A stretch of 41,477 nt of DNA from NCBI GenBank assembly GCA_963590415.1, contig CAVAPB010000020.1:1-41477 (forward strand), read 5' to 3'. Shown here piece after piece: positions 7,297 through 14,349 of this stretch. The notes beneath the pieces are model-generated. The model searched no databases. It was not told the DNA's origin and saw only the letters and a list, made by a program, of their open reading frames with translations. Both the position numbers and the translations under genes were made by a program. Source of the stretch: Fimenecus sp963590415 (lineage in GTDB: Bacteria > Bacillota > Clostridia > Oscillospirales > Acutalibacteraceae). Numbering within the stretch: position 1 is the first letter of the stretch; every line of letters starts with the position of its first letter.

Positions 7297-8571
7297 ATGC
7301 TCACTGAGATTATAAAAGGGGACGGTTTTACGGAAAGGTCGATTTTACATTGCGATTTGAATAATTTCTACGCTTCGGTGGAGACGGTTCTCAATCCCGA
7401 ATTAAAGGGGAAGCCCGTTGCGGTGTGCGGCAGGTCGGAGGACAGACACGGCATAGTGCTTGCAAAAAGCGAGTGCGCCAAGCGCTTCGGCGTAAAAACG
7501 GGCGATGTTGTCTGGCAGGCAAAAAACAAATGCCGTGAGCTGATAGTCCTTGAGCCTCATTTTGACGAGTATGTAAGATACGGTAAAGCGGCAAGGCGGA
7601 TTTATTACGATTATACGGATATGATTGAGCCGTTCGGCATAGACGAATGTTGGCTTGATGTCACCGCAAGCGACAAGCTTTTCGGCTCCGATAGGGAGAT
7701 TGCCTACCGCATAAAGGAGCGGGTCAAAAAAGAACTGGGGATAACCCTTTCCGTCGGTGTGTCGTTTAACAAGACCTTTGCAAAGCTCGGGAGCGATATA
7801 AAAAAGCCCGACGGAATTACTGTGATAAGGAAGGGAAACTTCAGGCAAAGAGCTTGGGGCTTGCCTGCCTGCGATATGCTGTGGGTCGGCAGAAGTACAT
7901 ACAAAACGCTTCAAAAATACGGAATTTATACTATAGGCGACATTGCAAATACATCGGTCGATACGCTTGTATCCATTTTCGGAAAAAGCGGCGAAACTCT
8001 CTGGCAGTGCGCCAACGGTTACGAGCACTCCGAGGTTTCGGATTTCTTCAGTCGACCCGAGGTAAAAAGCGTCGGCAGGGGAATTACCCTTGTTTCGGAC
8101 ATTGCTGAAAACGAAGAGGTGTACAGGGTGATTTTAAGCCTTTCTCACGAGGTTTCATATGAACTGCGGCGGCACGGGCTTTCGGCGGGCGCCGTGCAGA
8201 TTTCCGTCAAAAACAACGCCCTGAAAACCGTGCAGTTTCAGAAAAAGACGGACTTCATAACGCAGAACGCAAGAGAAATAGCAGACCTTGCATTTTCGCT
8301 TTTTTGTGAGCGATACGACCGCAAATTACCCGTAAGAGCCGTAAGCGTCAGGGCTATTGACCTTTGCAGATATGATGTCGCGGTTCAGCTTGATATGTTC
8401 TTTGACATTGAAAAGCATATCCGCCGTGAAAAGATTGAAAAGACGGTAATATCGATAAATGAGAAATTCGGCAAAAACACCGTCAGAGAGGCAACGCTTT
8501 TCTGCGACACAAAAATTCCCGAGGGAAAAACAGACCGTATTCTTCTGCCCAAAACAAAGATGACGGGGTAA
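7297..8571 (+). CDS. dinB: DNA polymerase IV (Y-family, DinB)
   Basis: Error-prone translesion polymerase of 424 residues. The catalytic motif HCDLNNFYASVE lies at about residues 18-29 and the second acidic motif PFGIDECWLDV at about 110. The finger/palm segment SVGVSFNKTFAKLGSDIKKPDG follows, and the C-terminal half resembles the little-finger domain. A LexA-type box in the promoter supports SOS control. The start is odd: the only ATG before the catalytic motif (7297) directly abuts the -10 box, so the expected transcription start would fall inside the gene. Either the start codon is non-ATG, the message comes from another promoter, or the -10 assignment is off. The gene is single, flanked by terminators. 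Confidence 0.93.
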   Translation: MLTEIIKGDGFTERSILHCDLNNFYASVETVLNPELKGKPVAVCGRSEDRHGIVLAKSECAKRFGVKTGDVVWQAKNKCRELIVLEPHFDEYVRYGKAARRIYYDYTDMIEPFGIDECWLDVTASDKLFGSDREIAYRIKERVKKELGITLSVGVSFNKTFAKLGSDIKKPDGITVIRKGNFRQRAWGLPACDMLWVGRSTYKTLQKYGIYTIGDIANTSVDTLVSIFGKSGETLWQCANGYEHSEVSDFFSRPEVKSVGRGITLVSDIAENEEVYRVILSLSHEVSYELRRHGLSAGAVQISVKNNALKTVQFQKKTDFITQNAREIADLAFSLFCERYDRKLPVRAVSVRAIDLCRYDVAVQLDMFFDIEKHIRREKIEKTVISINEKFGKNTVREATLFCDTKIPEGKTDRILLPKTKMTG

Positions 8572-8574
8572 TAT

Positions 8575-8619
8575 AAAACAGAAACAGAGCAGTTTCAACA
8601 ACTGCTCCGTTCCTGTTTT
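8575..8619. terminator. Bidirectional terminator between dinB and the DUF368 gene
   Basis: A roughly 20-bp stem (8575-8594 with 8600-8619, two A-C positions that become G-U pairs on the minus strand) has A's on one side and T's on the other. It serves the convergent genes on both strands. Confidence 0.88.
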
Positions 8620-8627
8620 GAGGGGTT

Positions 8628-9527
8628 TTATTGGGAGATGGGATCTTGCTTAGCTTTTTCAAAACGGTATTTTGCAAATTCCAGCAAGGCAATCAGCGCA
8701 ATACCGATAATAAAGAACACAATGCTGAAATTGTGGGGGTTTAATATCTCGTTCGACCTTGATACCGTTACGGGTCCTGCGACAATCGCATACAGCGAGC
8801 CGAGGAGCATACCTATAATCAGCATTACCGTCTGACCTCTGAATTTTTCAAGGCTCTTTTGTATGCTCTTTACCGATATGAGCGCGCCGAAAATTATGCC
8901 GAGCCCGAATACCGCCACCATGGGAATAACCTTGAAATTCAGATGAAGTATTTCTTTTACCGCATCAATTACGGGGAGATATACTCCGAATATCAGAAGC
9001 ACCGTCGAGCCCGAGATGCCGGGCAGGAACATTGCCGTTATCGCAACCGCTCCCGCAACGAAAAGATAAGCTGCGGTTTTTATGTCAAACACCTGCATAT
9101 CTACTGAAAGAGTGCTTGATTTCATATTGAAAAATGTCAATGCAACAACTATTGCCACACCTATAAGAACCAAAGGTATATATTTGTACCTGTTCTTTAT
9201 TACGGGATATTCCTCTTTGGCGATTATGAAAATCGAGGGGAAGATAAATCCCAAAAACAGCGAGGATACGGCGTAGATGTTCTTTTCAAAGAACGCTGTC
9301 AGCACAAGCACCGCAGCCGCCATACCGATTGCCCAACCGACAAATAATTTCAAAAGGTATATAATTCCGTCTTTTTTTTCGCTTAAATCGCCGTAAATAA
9401 CCTTGTTTATCGAGCCTATGAACTTGTCGTAAAAGCCCATTATCAAGGCTATCGTTCCGCCCGAAACACCGGGGACGCTGTCGGCAAGCGCCATAAAGAA
9501 GCCGTTTATCGCAGTGCGAAGCATCAT
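8628..9527 (-). CDS. DUF368 membrane protein (PopT-type undecaprenyl phosphate translocase family)
   Basis: Polytopic membrane protein of about 299 residues. The DUF368 signature FFMALADSVPGVSGGTIALIMGFYDKF is at the N-terminus, and a second copy of the motif, FLPGISGSTVLLIFGVY, lies near residue 165. Work on this family (PopT) implicates it in recycling undecaprenyl phosphate across the membrane for cell-wall synthesis. ATG 9527 overlaps the stop of the upstream acyltransferase gene as ATGA, with AAAGGAG five bases upstream. It is therefore translationally coupled to that gene, and both lie behind an operator array that probably binds the neighbouring response regulator. The link to envelope stress is inference. 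Confidence 0.88.
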   Translation of the reverse strand: MMLRTAINGFFMALADSVPGVSGGTIALIMGFYDKFIGSINKVIYGDLSEKKDGIIYLLKLFVGWAIGMAAAVLVLTAFFEKNIYAVSSLFLGFIFPSIFIIAKEEYPVIKNRYKYIPLVLIGVAIVVALTFFNMKSSTLSVDMQVFDIKTAAYLFVAGAVAITAMFLPGISGSTVLLIFGVYLPVIDAVKEILHLNFKVIPMVAVFGLGIIFGALISVKSIQKSLEKFRGQTVMLIIGMLLGSLYAIVAGPVTVSRSNEILNPHNFSIVFFIIGIALIALLEFAKYRFEKAKQDPISQ

Positions 9528-10429
9528 ACCCACTCCTTTATCTTGTCGGCATTTCGGAAAATCTCATCAAGCCTGTTGAAGAAAGGTACGAGGTCTCCCA
9601 TATCAAGCGCTCTGTGGTCGAAAGCCACCGTAAGCGGAAGGACAAGTGCAGAGGCGATTTCTCCGTCAGAGGTGCACACGGGCTTCCTCTGAGCCGCACC
9701 TATACCGATTGCCACGAGCTGCGGCGGAATGATTTCAAGAATTGTACATTCGCCGTGCCAGTTACGGTAAATTGAGCCGAGATTTGAAACGGTTATTGTT
9801 CCCTGCTCAATATCGTGCTTTGTAAGTCGCTTGTCTTTGGGAATTGAGTAATATTTGCGCTTTGCGTCGCCCGAAAGCGTTTTGACCTTATATTTGCCTG
9901 TCTTGGAGCCGATAAGACGGTACACGGTCTGCATTATTTTGCCCTTTTTCAAGCCCTGAACCGTGTTGTCCATCGATACCTCAAACATAACCTCGTTCAT
10001 ATCCGAGTTGTTGGCTCTCTTTAATGAGTCGGCAATGGCGTCACGCATCTGCGACATTGACTTTGACTCCATAGAGTGCATATTTATCGTCATCATCTCA
10101 CCCGATTTCAGAACGACGGGCATTGAAATGTCAATGTTTTCAAGCGTTTTTACCGTGCCTCTGACAAGTTTGCGGTTAAACTCTATGTGACCGTTCATTT
10201 TAGGGCAAGCCTTGAGTCCTTCGACGATTATTCTCAGCATTGCCGTGTTGACGGTTATCTTTTCTTCTGCGGATTTACCGTTGTTTATTTCTTTAAGCGC
10301 CGCAAAAAGCGTTGTCACATCTGCGTCGTATGTCACACAGGCGTGGGGAATGGTTTCCCAGCTTTCCGAGGTCATATTCGATACGATTTTTCTTGCAATT
10401 CCGAAATGTTCCGTGTTTGTAACCTGCAT
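9524..10429 (-). CDS. Stand-alone 2-oxoacid dehydrogenase E2-type acyltransferase domain
   Basis: Protein of 301 residues matching only the catalytic (CAT-fold) domain of dihydrolipoamide acyltransferases. The active-site motif is LTVAFDHRALDMGDLVPFFN near residues 266-285 (family HRxxDG; here the G is M, with G one place on). The TVSNLGS motif is near 220. There is no lipoyl domain and no E3-binding domain, and no E1 or E3 gene is nearby, so it cannot be an ordinary pyruvate dehydrogenase subunit. Similar lipoyl-free proteins occur in anaerobes, but their acyl donor and acceptor are unknown to me. The start at 10429 follows AAAGGAG. It is co-translated with the DUF368 gene and preceded by a repeated 11-bp operator. 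Confidence 0.8.
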   Translation of the reverse strand: MQVTNTEHFGIARKIVSNMTSESWETIPHACVTYDADVTTLFAALKEINNGKSAEEKITVNTAMLRIIVEGLKACPKMNGHIEFNRKLVRGTVKTLENIDISMPVVLKSGEMMTINMHSMESKSMSQMRDAIADSLKRANNSDMNEVMFEVSMDNTVQGLKKGKIMQTVYRLIGSKTGKYKVKTLSGDAKRKYYSIPKDKRLTKHDIEQGTITVSNLGSIYRNWHGECTILEIIPPQLVAIGIGAAQRKPVCTSDGEIASALVLPLTVAFDHRALDMGDLVPFFNRLDEIFRNADKIKEWV

Positions 10430-10476
10430 ATCGTTTCAGCTCCTTTGATTATCTTGATAAAATAATAATCACGGGA

Positions 10477-10516
10477 GCTTAACAGAAATTAAAGCAAAGT
10501 TAAACTAAACTTAAAC
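10477..10516 (-). promoter_or_regulatory. Response-regulator operator array: 11-bp direct repeats
   Basis: On the minus strand three consecutive 11-mers (GTTTAAGTTTA at 506-516, GTTTAACTTTG at 495-505 and CTTTAATTTCT at 484-494, each plus 10000) are followed by a fourth partial unit GTTAAGC (477-483). The strict 11-bp step is what OmpR/PhoB-family regulators bind. The array ends about 48 bp before the acyltransferase start. Confidence 0.7.
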
Positions 10517-10524
10517 AACCGATA

Positions 10525-11214
10525 TTATGCCTTGAACCTGTATCCGACGCCCCACACGGTGGTAATGTGACGGGGTTTTGACGGGTCGTCCTCCAGCTTT
10601 TCGCGAAGCCTGTTTATGTGAACCGCTACCGTAGCGGTATCGCCGAGGGAGTCAAAGCCCCATATTCTTTCATAAAGCGTTTCCTTATCGAAAACTATGT
10701 CGGCGCTCATAACAAGGAACAGGAACAGCTCGTACTCCTTGTTTTTTAATTCCACTTCGGTTCCCCGTTTGTAAACTCTGTGAGTTGAGGTGTTGATTTT
10801 ATAGTCGCCCACATCGATAACGCTTTCTTTTTTGCCGTCTGTCGCTTTGAGGCGTTCATATTGTGCGATGTTCGCCTTTACCCTTGCAACGAGCACATTT
10901 GGGGAAAACGGCTTCTCAACATAGTCGTCCGCACCGAGACCGAGCCCTCTTATCTTGTCAATGTCCTCTTTTCTTGCCGTTACCATTATAATGGGAACAT
11001 CGGTAATTTCACGCAGCTTTTTGCATACGGTAAAGCCGTCGAGCCCGGGAAGCATTAAATCCAGCAAAATCAAGCTGTATTCGGTTGCCTTGACCATATC
11101 TATACCCGTTATGCCGCTTGGGGTAATATCCGCTTCAAAGCCGTTTATCTGTAAATAATCCCGCTCAACCTCGGCTATATCGTTGTCGTCCTCAATTATA
11201 AGTATCTTATTCAT
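10525..11214 (-). CDS. OmpR/PhoB-family response regulator
   Basis: Two-domain transcription factor of 229 residues. The receiver domain at 1-120 has the acidic pair EDD (8-10), the phosphoacceptor Asp at about 52 in LILLDLMLPG, and the conserved Lys in EKPFSP. A winged-helix DNA-binding domain occupies about 130-229 with VHINRLREKLEDD and WGVGYRF at the end. The start is ATG 11214, preceded by GAGGTG; the GTG just before it is less likely. It overlaps the kinase gene by 8 bases. Its likely targets are marked by 11-bp-periodic GTTTAA repeats in front of its own operon (12698-12719) and of the acyltransferase-DUF368 operon (10477-10516). Confidence 0.93.
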   Translation of the reverse strand: MNKILIIEDDNDIAEVERDYLQINGFEADITPSGITGIDMVKATEYSLILLDLMLPGLDGFTVCKKLREITDVPIIMVTARKEDIDKIRGLGLGADDYVEKPFSPNVLVARVKANIAQYERLKATDGKKESVIDVGDYKINTSTHRVYKRGTEVELKNKEYELFLFLVMSADIVFDKETLYERIWGFDSLGDTATVAVHINRLREKLEDDPSKPRHITTVWGVGYRFKA

Positions 11215-12646
11215 CACAGCACCTCAAATAAATAATAATCGAAAGTCCGCCCTCGGCGCTTCTTTTTGCGTTGACGCTGCCGCCCATTGACATAACCGCC
11301 TTTTTGACGAAAGCAAGACCTATTCCGTTGCCGTTACCCGTGTCGGAGCGTGCCTTGTCGGTTCTGTAAAAGACCTCAAACAGCTTGTCAAGGTTCTTTT
11401 CGTCAACACCGGGTCCGTCGTCTGCGAGCTCGATTTTGGCAAAGCCGTCCTCACAGCAAACGGAGACAATAACATTTCCCGTTTCCTTGTTTTTGTATTT
11501 AAGGCTGTTGTCGAGAACATTTGAAACAATTCTCAAAAGCAGCTCATCGTCCGCAAGGACATTGATTTTATTGTTCGGCACAACCGTTATGTCAAGTCCC
11601 TTTTCGGCATATTCGTCCCGAACGCCGCCGACAATTTCTTCTATTGCGTCGGACAGGGGAGTTTTGACGCAGTTTACAGTCATTTCCTCCATATCAAGTT
11701 TTGAGTAAGCGAACAGGGAGGAAACCATTTTTTCAATATCGCAGGTTTTGCGTTTAATTGTTTCGAGATATTTTTTCTGCATTTCGGGTGTATCGGCAAC
11801 GCCGTCCGAAAGCCCCTCGACATACGCCTGAATTGATGTCAGCGGACTGCGCAGGTCATGTGAAATGTCAAGCAGAAGCTCTTTTCTGTTTTCCTCGTTT
11901 TTCTCTGCAAGCTCAACGGACTTTTTAAGCCTTACCGCCATATCGTTGAAGGCTGTGCAGACGGGGAGAAATTCATCGTTTTGCGAATATTCAAGCCTGT
12001 AAGAGAGATTGCCGTTGCCGATTTCCTTTACGCCGTTTGAGAGAATATCCAACGGCTGTTCAATCTTTTTGAACACAAAGGCGGTCAGAAAACGGTTTGT
12101 GAATATTATCGAAAGCACTATCGCCGCACATATAGCCACGGCTGAAATCACAAGCACAATCCTGAAGCTGTTGTTGTCCTTGTGATTGTTGCTTGAGAAC
12201 ATATAAATTTCGTAGTTGTTGCCGTTTGAGTTCTCGGTGTAATAGTAGACCTGTGTGTTCTCGCTTGAAACAAAGGCGGTGGAGCCTATCGACTTTACCG
12301 ACTCCATAAGCGAGCGGTCGGCTATTGTTTCGTTTCCGACGGTGTAAAAATCGTTGCCGTTTTCATACACCTGCACATAGGTGGTGTTCTTGTCAATGAT
12401 ATTTCCTATTGCCTTCAGACGCGCCTGAGCGTCGGAGCTTCCGTGCTCGAATATTTCATAAAGCTTGTCGGAGACCGCAACGCTTGTTGTGTAAAAATCG
12501 CCGCTGCTTTCAAATCCGAAGCCGTTTGAGGCGTGGAGCGTAAGATATATGCCTCCGAGGCAAACACAGCCGACAAGCAGTGTTATTACCACGGGAATTA
12601 CAATCATTATAATGTTGGAAACGGCAAGACGCTTTTTTACAGTCAT
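11207..12646 (-). CDS. Membrane sensor histidine kinase
   Basis: Protein of 479 residues. Membrane segment at about 10-35, extracytoplasmic sensor region to about 160, second membrane segment at 160-185, HAMP at about 190-245. HisKA follows with the phosphoacceptor His in ISHDLRSPLTSIQAYVEGLS, then HATPase_c with N-box VLDNSLKYKNKE, G1 DDGPGVD and G2 GNGIGLAF. All catalytic boxes are intact. ATG 12646 is chosen because GGGTGA precedes it and MTVKKRL is a normal start; an earlier ATG at 12688 falls in the promoter region. It is transcribed first, then the response regulator (8-base overlap). The signal is unknown; neighbours point to the envelope. Confidence 0.93.
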   Translation of the reverse strand: MTVKKRLAVSNIIMIVIPVVITLLVGCVCLGGIYLTLHASNGFGFESSGDFYTTSVAVSDKLYEIFEHGSSDAQARLKAIGNIIDKNTTYVQVYENGNDFYTVGNETIADRSLMESVKSIGSTAFVSSENTQVYYYTENSNGNNYEIYMFSSNNHKDNNSFRIVLVISAVAICAAIVLSIIFTNRFLTAFVFKKIEQPLDILSNGVKEIGNGNLSYRLEYSQNDEFLPVCTAFNDMAVRLKKSVELAEKNEENRKELLLDISHDLRSPLTSIQAYVEGLSDGVADTPEMQKKYLETIKRKTCDIEKMVSSLFAYSKLDMEEMTVNCVKTPLSDAIEEIVGGVRDEYAEKGLDITVVPNNKINVLADDELLLRIVSNVLDNSLKYKNKETGNVIVSVCCEDGFAKIELADDGPGVDEKNLDKLFEVFYRTDKARSDTGNGNGIGLAFVKKAVMSMGGSVNAKRSAEGGLSIIIYLRCCDE

Positions 12647-12665
12647 TTTTATCACCCGATTATTT

Positions 12666-12719
12666 ATATTACATTGTATATAAAGCATTGTAAAGGAAAT
12701 TTATAAACTGAAATTAAAC
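12666..12719 (-). promoter_or_regulatory. Promoter and auto-operator of the two-component operon
   Basis: On the minus strand TTTACA (12689-12694), a 17-bp spacer and TAATAT (12666-12671). Directly upstream lie two 11-mers, GTTTAATTTCA (12709-12719) and GTTTATAAATT (12698-12708). The first matches 9 of 11 positions of a unit in the array at 10477-10516. The position suggests activation at -35 by the operon's own regulator. Confidence 0.72.
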
Positions 12720-12732
12720 TGAATTGAATTTA

Positions 12733-12764
12733 CAAAAAAACAGCCTCCGACGGAGACTGTTTTT
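12733..12764 (-). terminator. Terminator after the amidohydrolase gene
   Basis: Hairpin AACAG-CTCC / GGAG-CTGTT (12739-12761) has a run of seven A's on its left (T run on the minus strand) and TTTT on its right. It lies about 20 bases past the amidohydrolase stop. Confidence 0.88.
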
Positions 12765-12782
12765 GAAGCTTTTATGTAATTA

Positions 12783-14063
12783 TCAATTGTAGTGCTTATC
12801 CAATTCCTCGTCGCATTTCGGATATTTCTTAATTTGCGGATTTAAGAACACCTTGCCTCTTGCGACAACGGCATAGGGCTGTGAAAGTGCTCTGAAATCG
12901 TCAAGCGGATTTGTGCTTGAAATGAGTATATCGGCACATTTGCCCTCTTCAATGCTTCCCGTAACATCCGAGAGCCCGAGAATTTCGGCATTTCTGAGCG
13001 TTGCGGTATAAAGCGCAAATTCGGGGCTTACGCCGACATTCTTTTCAAAGTAATGGAGCTCTCTCCACATATTGTAGTGCGTGGTGTAAGGACAGCCCGT
13101 ATCGGTGCCGAGACCGACCTTTATTCCGTTATCGAGAGCTGTTTTTGCGCCCTTTATCATATTGTTGAAAACAACATTTGAGTTGTACTGAACGACCTCG
13201 GTGATTCCGAGTGTTTCACGCTCGAATTTAGCCATTGGCAGGGCGGGGGAAAGCGTGCACACCAAAACTGCGTCGTGCGCCTTGAAGGCGTCGATTTCAG
13301 CCTGCGTAAGTGTTGAGCCGTGTTCTATAGAGTCAACGCCGTTGCTTACAGCCGTTCTTACGCCCTCGGGGCTCTGAACATGAGCGGCAACCTTTAAGCC
13401 GTGCTCGTGCGCCCTGTCGCAGCACGCCTTAATCATATCCGCCTGCATCATAAGCACTCCGGGCTCGCCCTTAACCTTGGCGTCCATAACGCCGCCCGTA
13501 ATCATAAGCTTTACAAGGTCCGACTTTTTGTCTATAAGCTCGTCAACCATTTTTACTGCGTCCTGTACGGTGTTTGCCGCCCTTGCGACGGAGCCGACCA
13601 TATGACCGTTCGGTACGCCTATCGCAAAGTTTGAGGCGAGAATACGGGGGCCGTCAAGCTGACCTGCGTTAATTTTGTCGCGGAGCTTTGAGTCGATGTC
13701 ATCAAGTCCGCCGACCGTTCTTATTGTCGTAACGCCCGACATAAGACCCTGCATTGCGTAGCCGTGACACAAATTGAGTGTAAATTTCCTCATAGCCGCC
13801 GAGGAGAGCGCAAGCTTTGAAAGGAAGTCCGCTTTAAGCGGCTTTTTCTGCGGCTTTCCGCCTGCGGGGAGATGAACATGGAGGTTGATAAGACCCGGCA
13901 TAAGATATTTTCCGCTCAAATCAATCACCTTGTCCGTGCCGCTCGGCTCGATTTTTCCGATTGCGGTAATTTTATCGTTCTCGATTGCAACATCGACATT
14001 TTCCCGTGCAACCATATCCTTTGTTCCGTCAAGTAAAGTACAGTTTTTGAAAATTGTTTTCAT
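12783..14063 (-). CDS. Amidohydrolase-family metal-dependent hydrolase (imidazolonepropionase/prolidase-like)
   Basis: Cytoplasmic protein of 426 residues. The typical small beta domain at the start (ENVDVAIENDKITAIGKI) is followed by the TIM-barrel metal motif GLINLHVHL near 60-68. The barrel also has LVKLMITGGVMD (candidate bridging Lys), HVQSPEGV, DSIEHGS and the late GTDTGCP Asp. The tail ...GSIEEGKCADILISS... completes the fold. The family hydrolyses cyclic amides or dipeptides; the substrate cannot be read from sequence. ATG 14063 is taken as start, with GGTGA upstream; ATG 14075 is in frame but has its AAAGG too close. A leader of about 180 nt carries a two-hairpin repeat element (14138-14228). 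Confidence 0.85.
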   Translation of the reverse strand: MKTIFKNCTLLDGTKDMVARENVDVAIENDKITAIGKIEPSGTDKVIDLSGKYLMPGLINLHVHLPAGGKPQKKPLKADFLSKLALSSAAMRKFTLNLCHGYAMQGLMSGVTTIRTVGGLDDIDSKLRDKINAGQLDGPRILASNFAIGVPNGHMVGSVARAANTVQDAVKMVDELIDKKSDLVKLMITGGVMDAKVKGEPGVLMMQADMIKACCDRAHEHGLKVAAHVQSPEGVRTAVSNGVDSIEHGSTLTQAEIDAFKAHDAVLVCTLSPALPMAKFERETLGITEVVQYNSNVVFNNMIKGAKTALDNGIKVGLGTDTGCPYTTHYNMWRELHYFEKNVGVSPEFALYTATLRNAEILGLSDVTGSIEEGKCADILISSTNPLDDFRALSQPYAVVARGKVFLNPQIKKYPKCDEELDKHYN

Positions 14064-14137
14064 ATTAATCACCATAGCCTTTCAGGCAACAAATAGTTTA
14101 TTAAAAATCACCGTATTAACCTGCGTTGCCTGAACAG

Positions 14138-14228
14138 GCGTGGATGGTGATTTCTGCCATCTCAAAATTTTGCCGAAGGCAAATTTTGAGGGCAATATAA
14201 GTTGGATAGTGTGATTTTTCACACTATT
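14138..14228 (-). repeat. Dispersed two-hairpin element, copy 1 (in amidohydrolase leader)
   Basis: On the minus strand it reads as hairpin A (ATAGTGTGA/TCACACTAT, 14206-14227), a short linker, then hairpin B (CTCAAAATTTGCC/GGCAAAATTTTGAG, 14161-14190), then GGCAGAAATCACCATCCACGC. A near-identical copy lies at 41388-41477. The leader continues with a small GCCTG-TT-CAGGC stem and GGTGATTT, which can pair with AAATCACC of the element. Confidence 0.85.
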
Positions 14229-14253
14229 CACCTGCTGTTATCAATATATTTTA

Positions 14254-14283
14254 ATTGTAACATATCGGCACGCATAAACGCAA
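14254..14283 (-). promoter_or_regulatory. Probable amidohydrolase promoter
   Basis: On the minus strand TTGCGT (14278-14283), an 18-bp spacer and TACAAT (14254-14259). If used, transcription starts near 14247 and the repeat element is entirely within the 5' leader. Confidence 0.5.
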
Positions 14284-14318
14284 TAAAAAAAGAGGTTTGC
14301 CCCGATATGGGACAAACC
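14283..14318 (-). terminator. Terminator of the amino acid ABC transporter operon
   Basis: Hairpin GGTTTG-CCC / GGG-CAAACC (14294-14318) is followed on the minus strand by a T-rich tract (complement of 14285-14292), about 30 bases after the ATPase stop. Confidence 0.88.
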
Positions 14319-14349
14319 CCGTGAAAGTGTCAATAATTATCGGCAGCGG

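Noticed and set aside
9524..10429. Chloramphenicol acetyltransferase
   Set aside because: It shares the broad fold, but the DHRALD motif and TVSNLGS region match the E2 acyltransferase branch instead.
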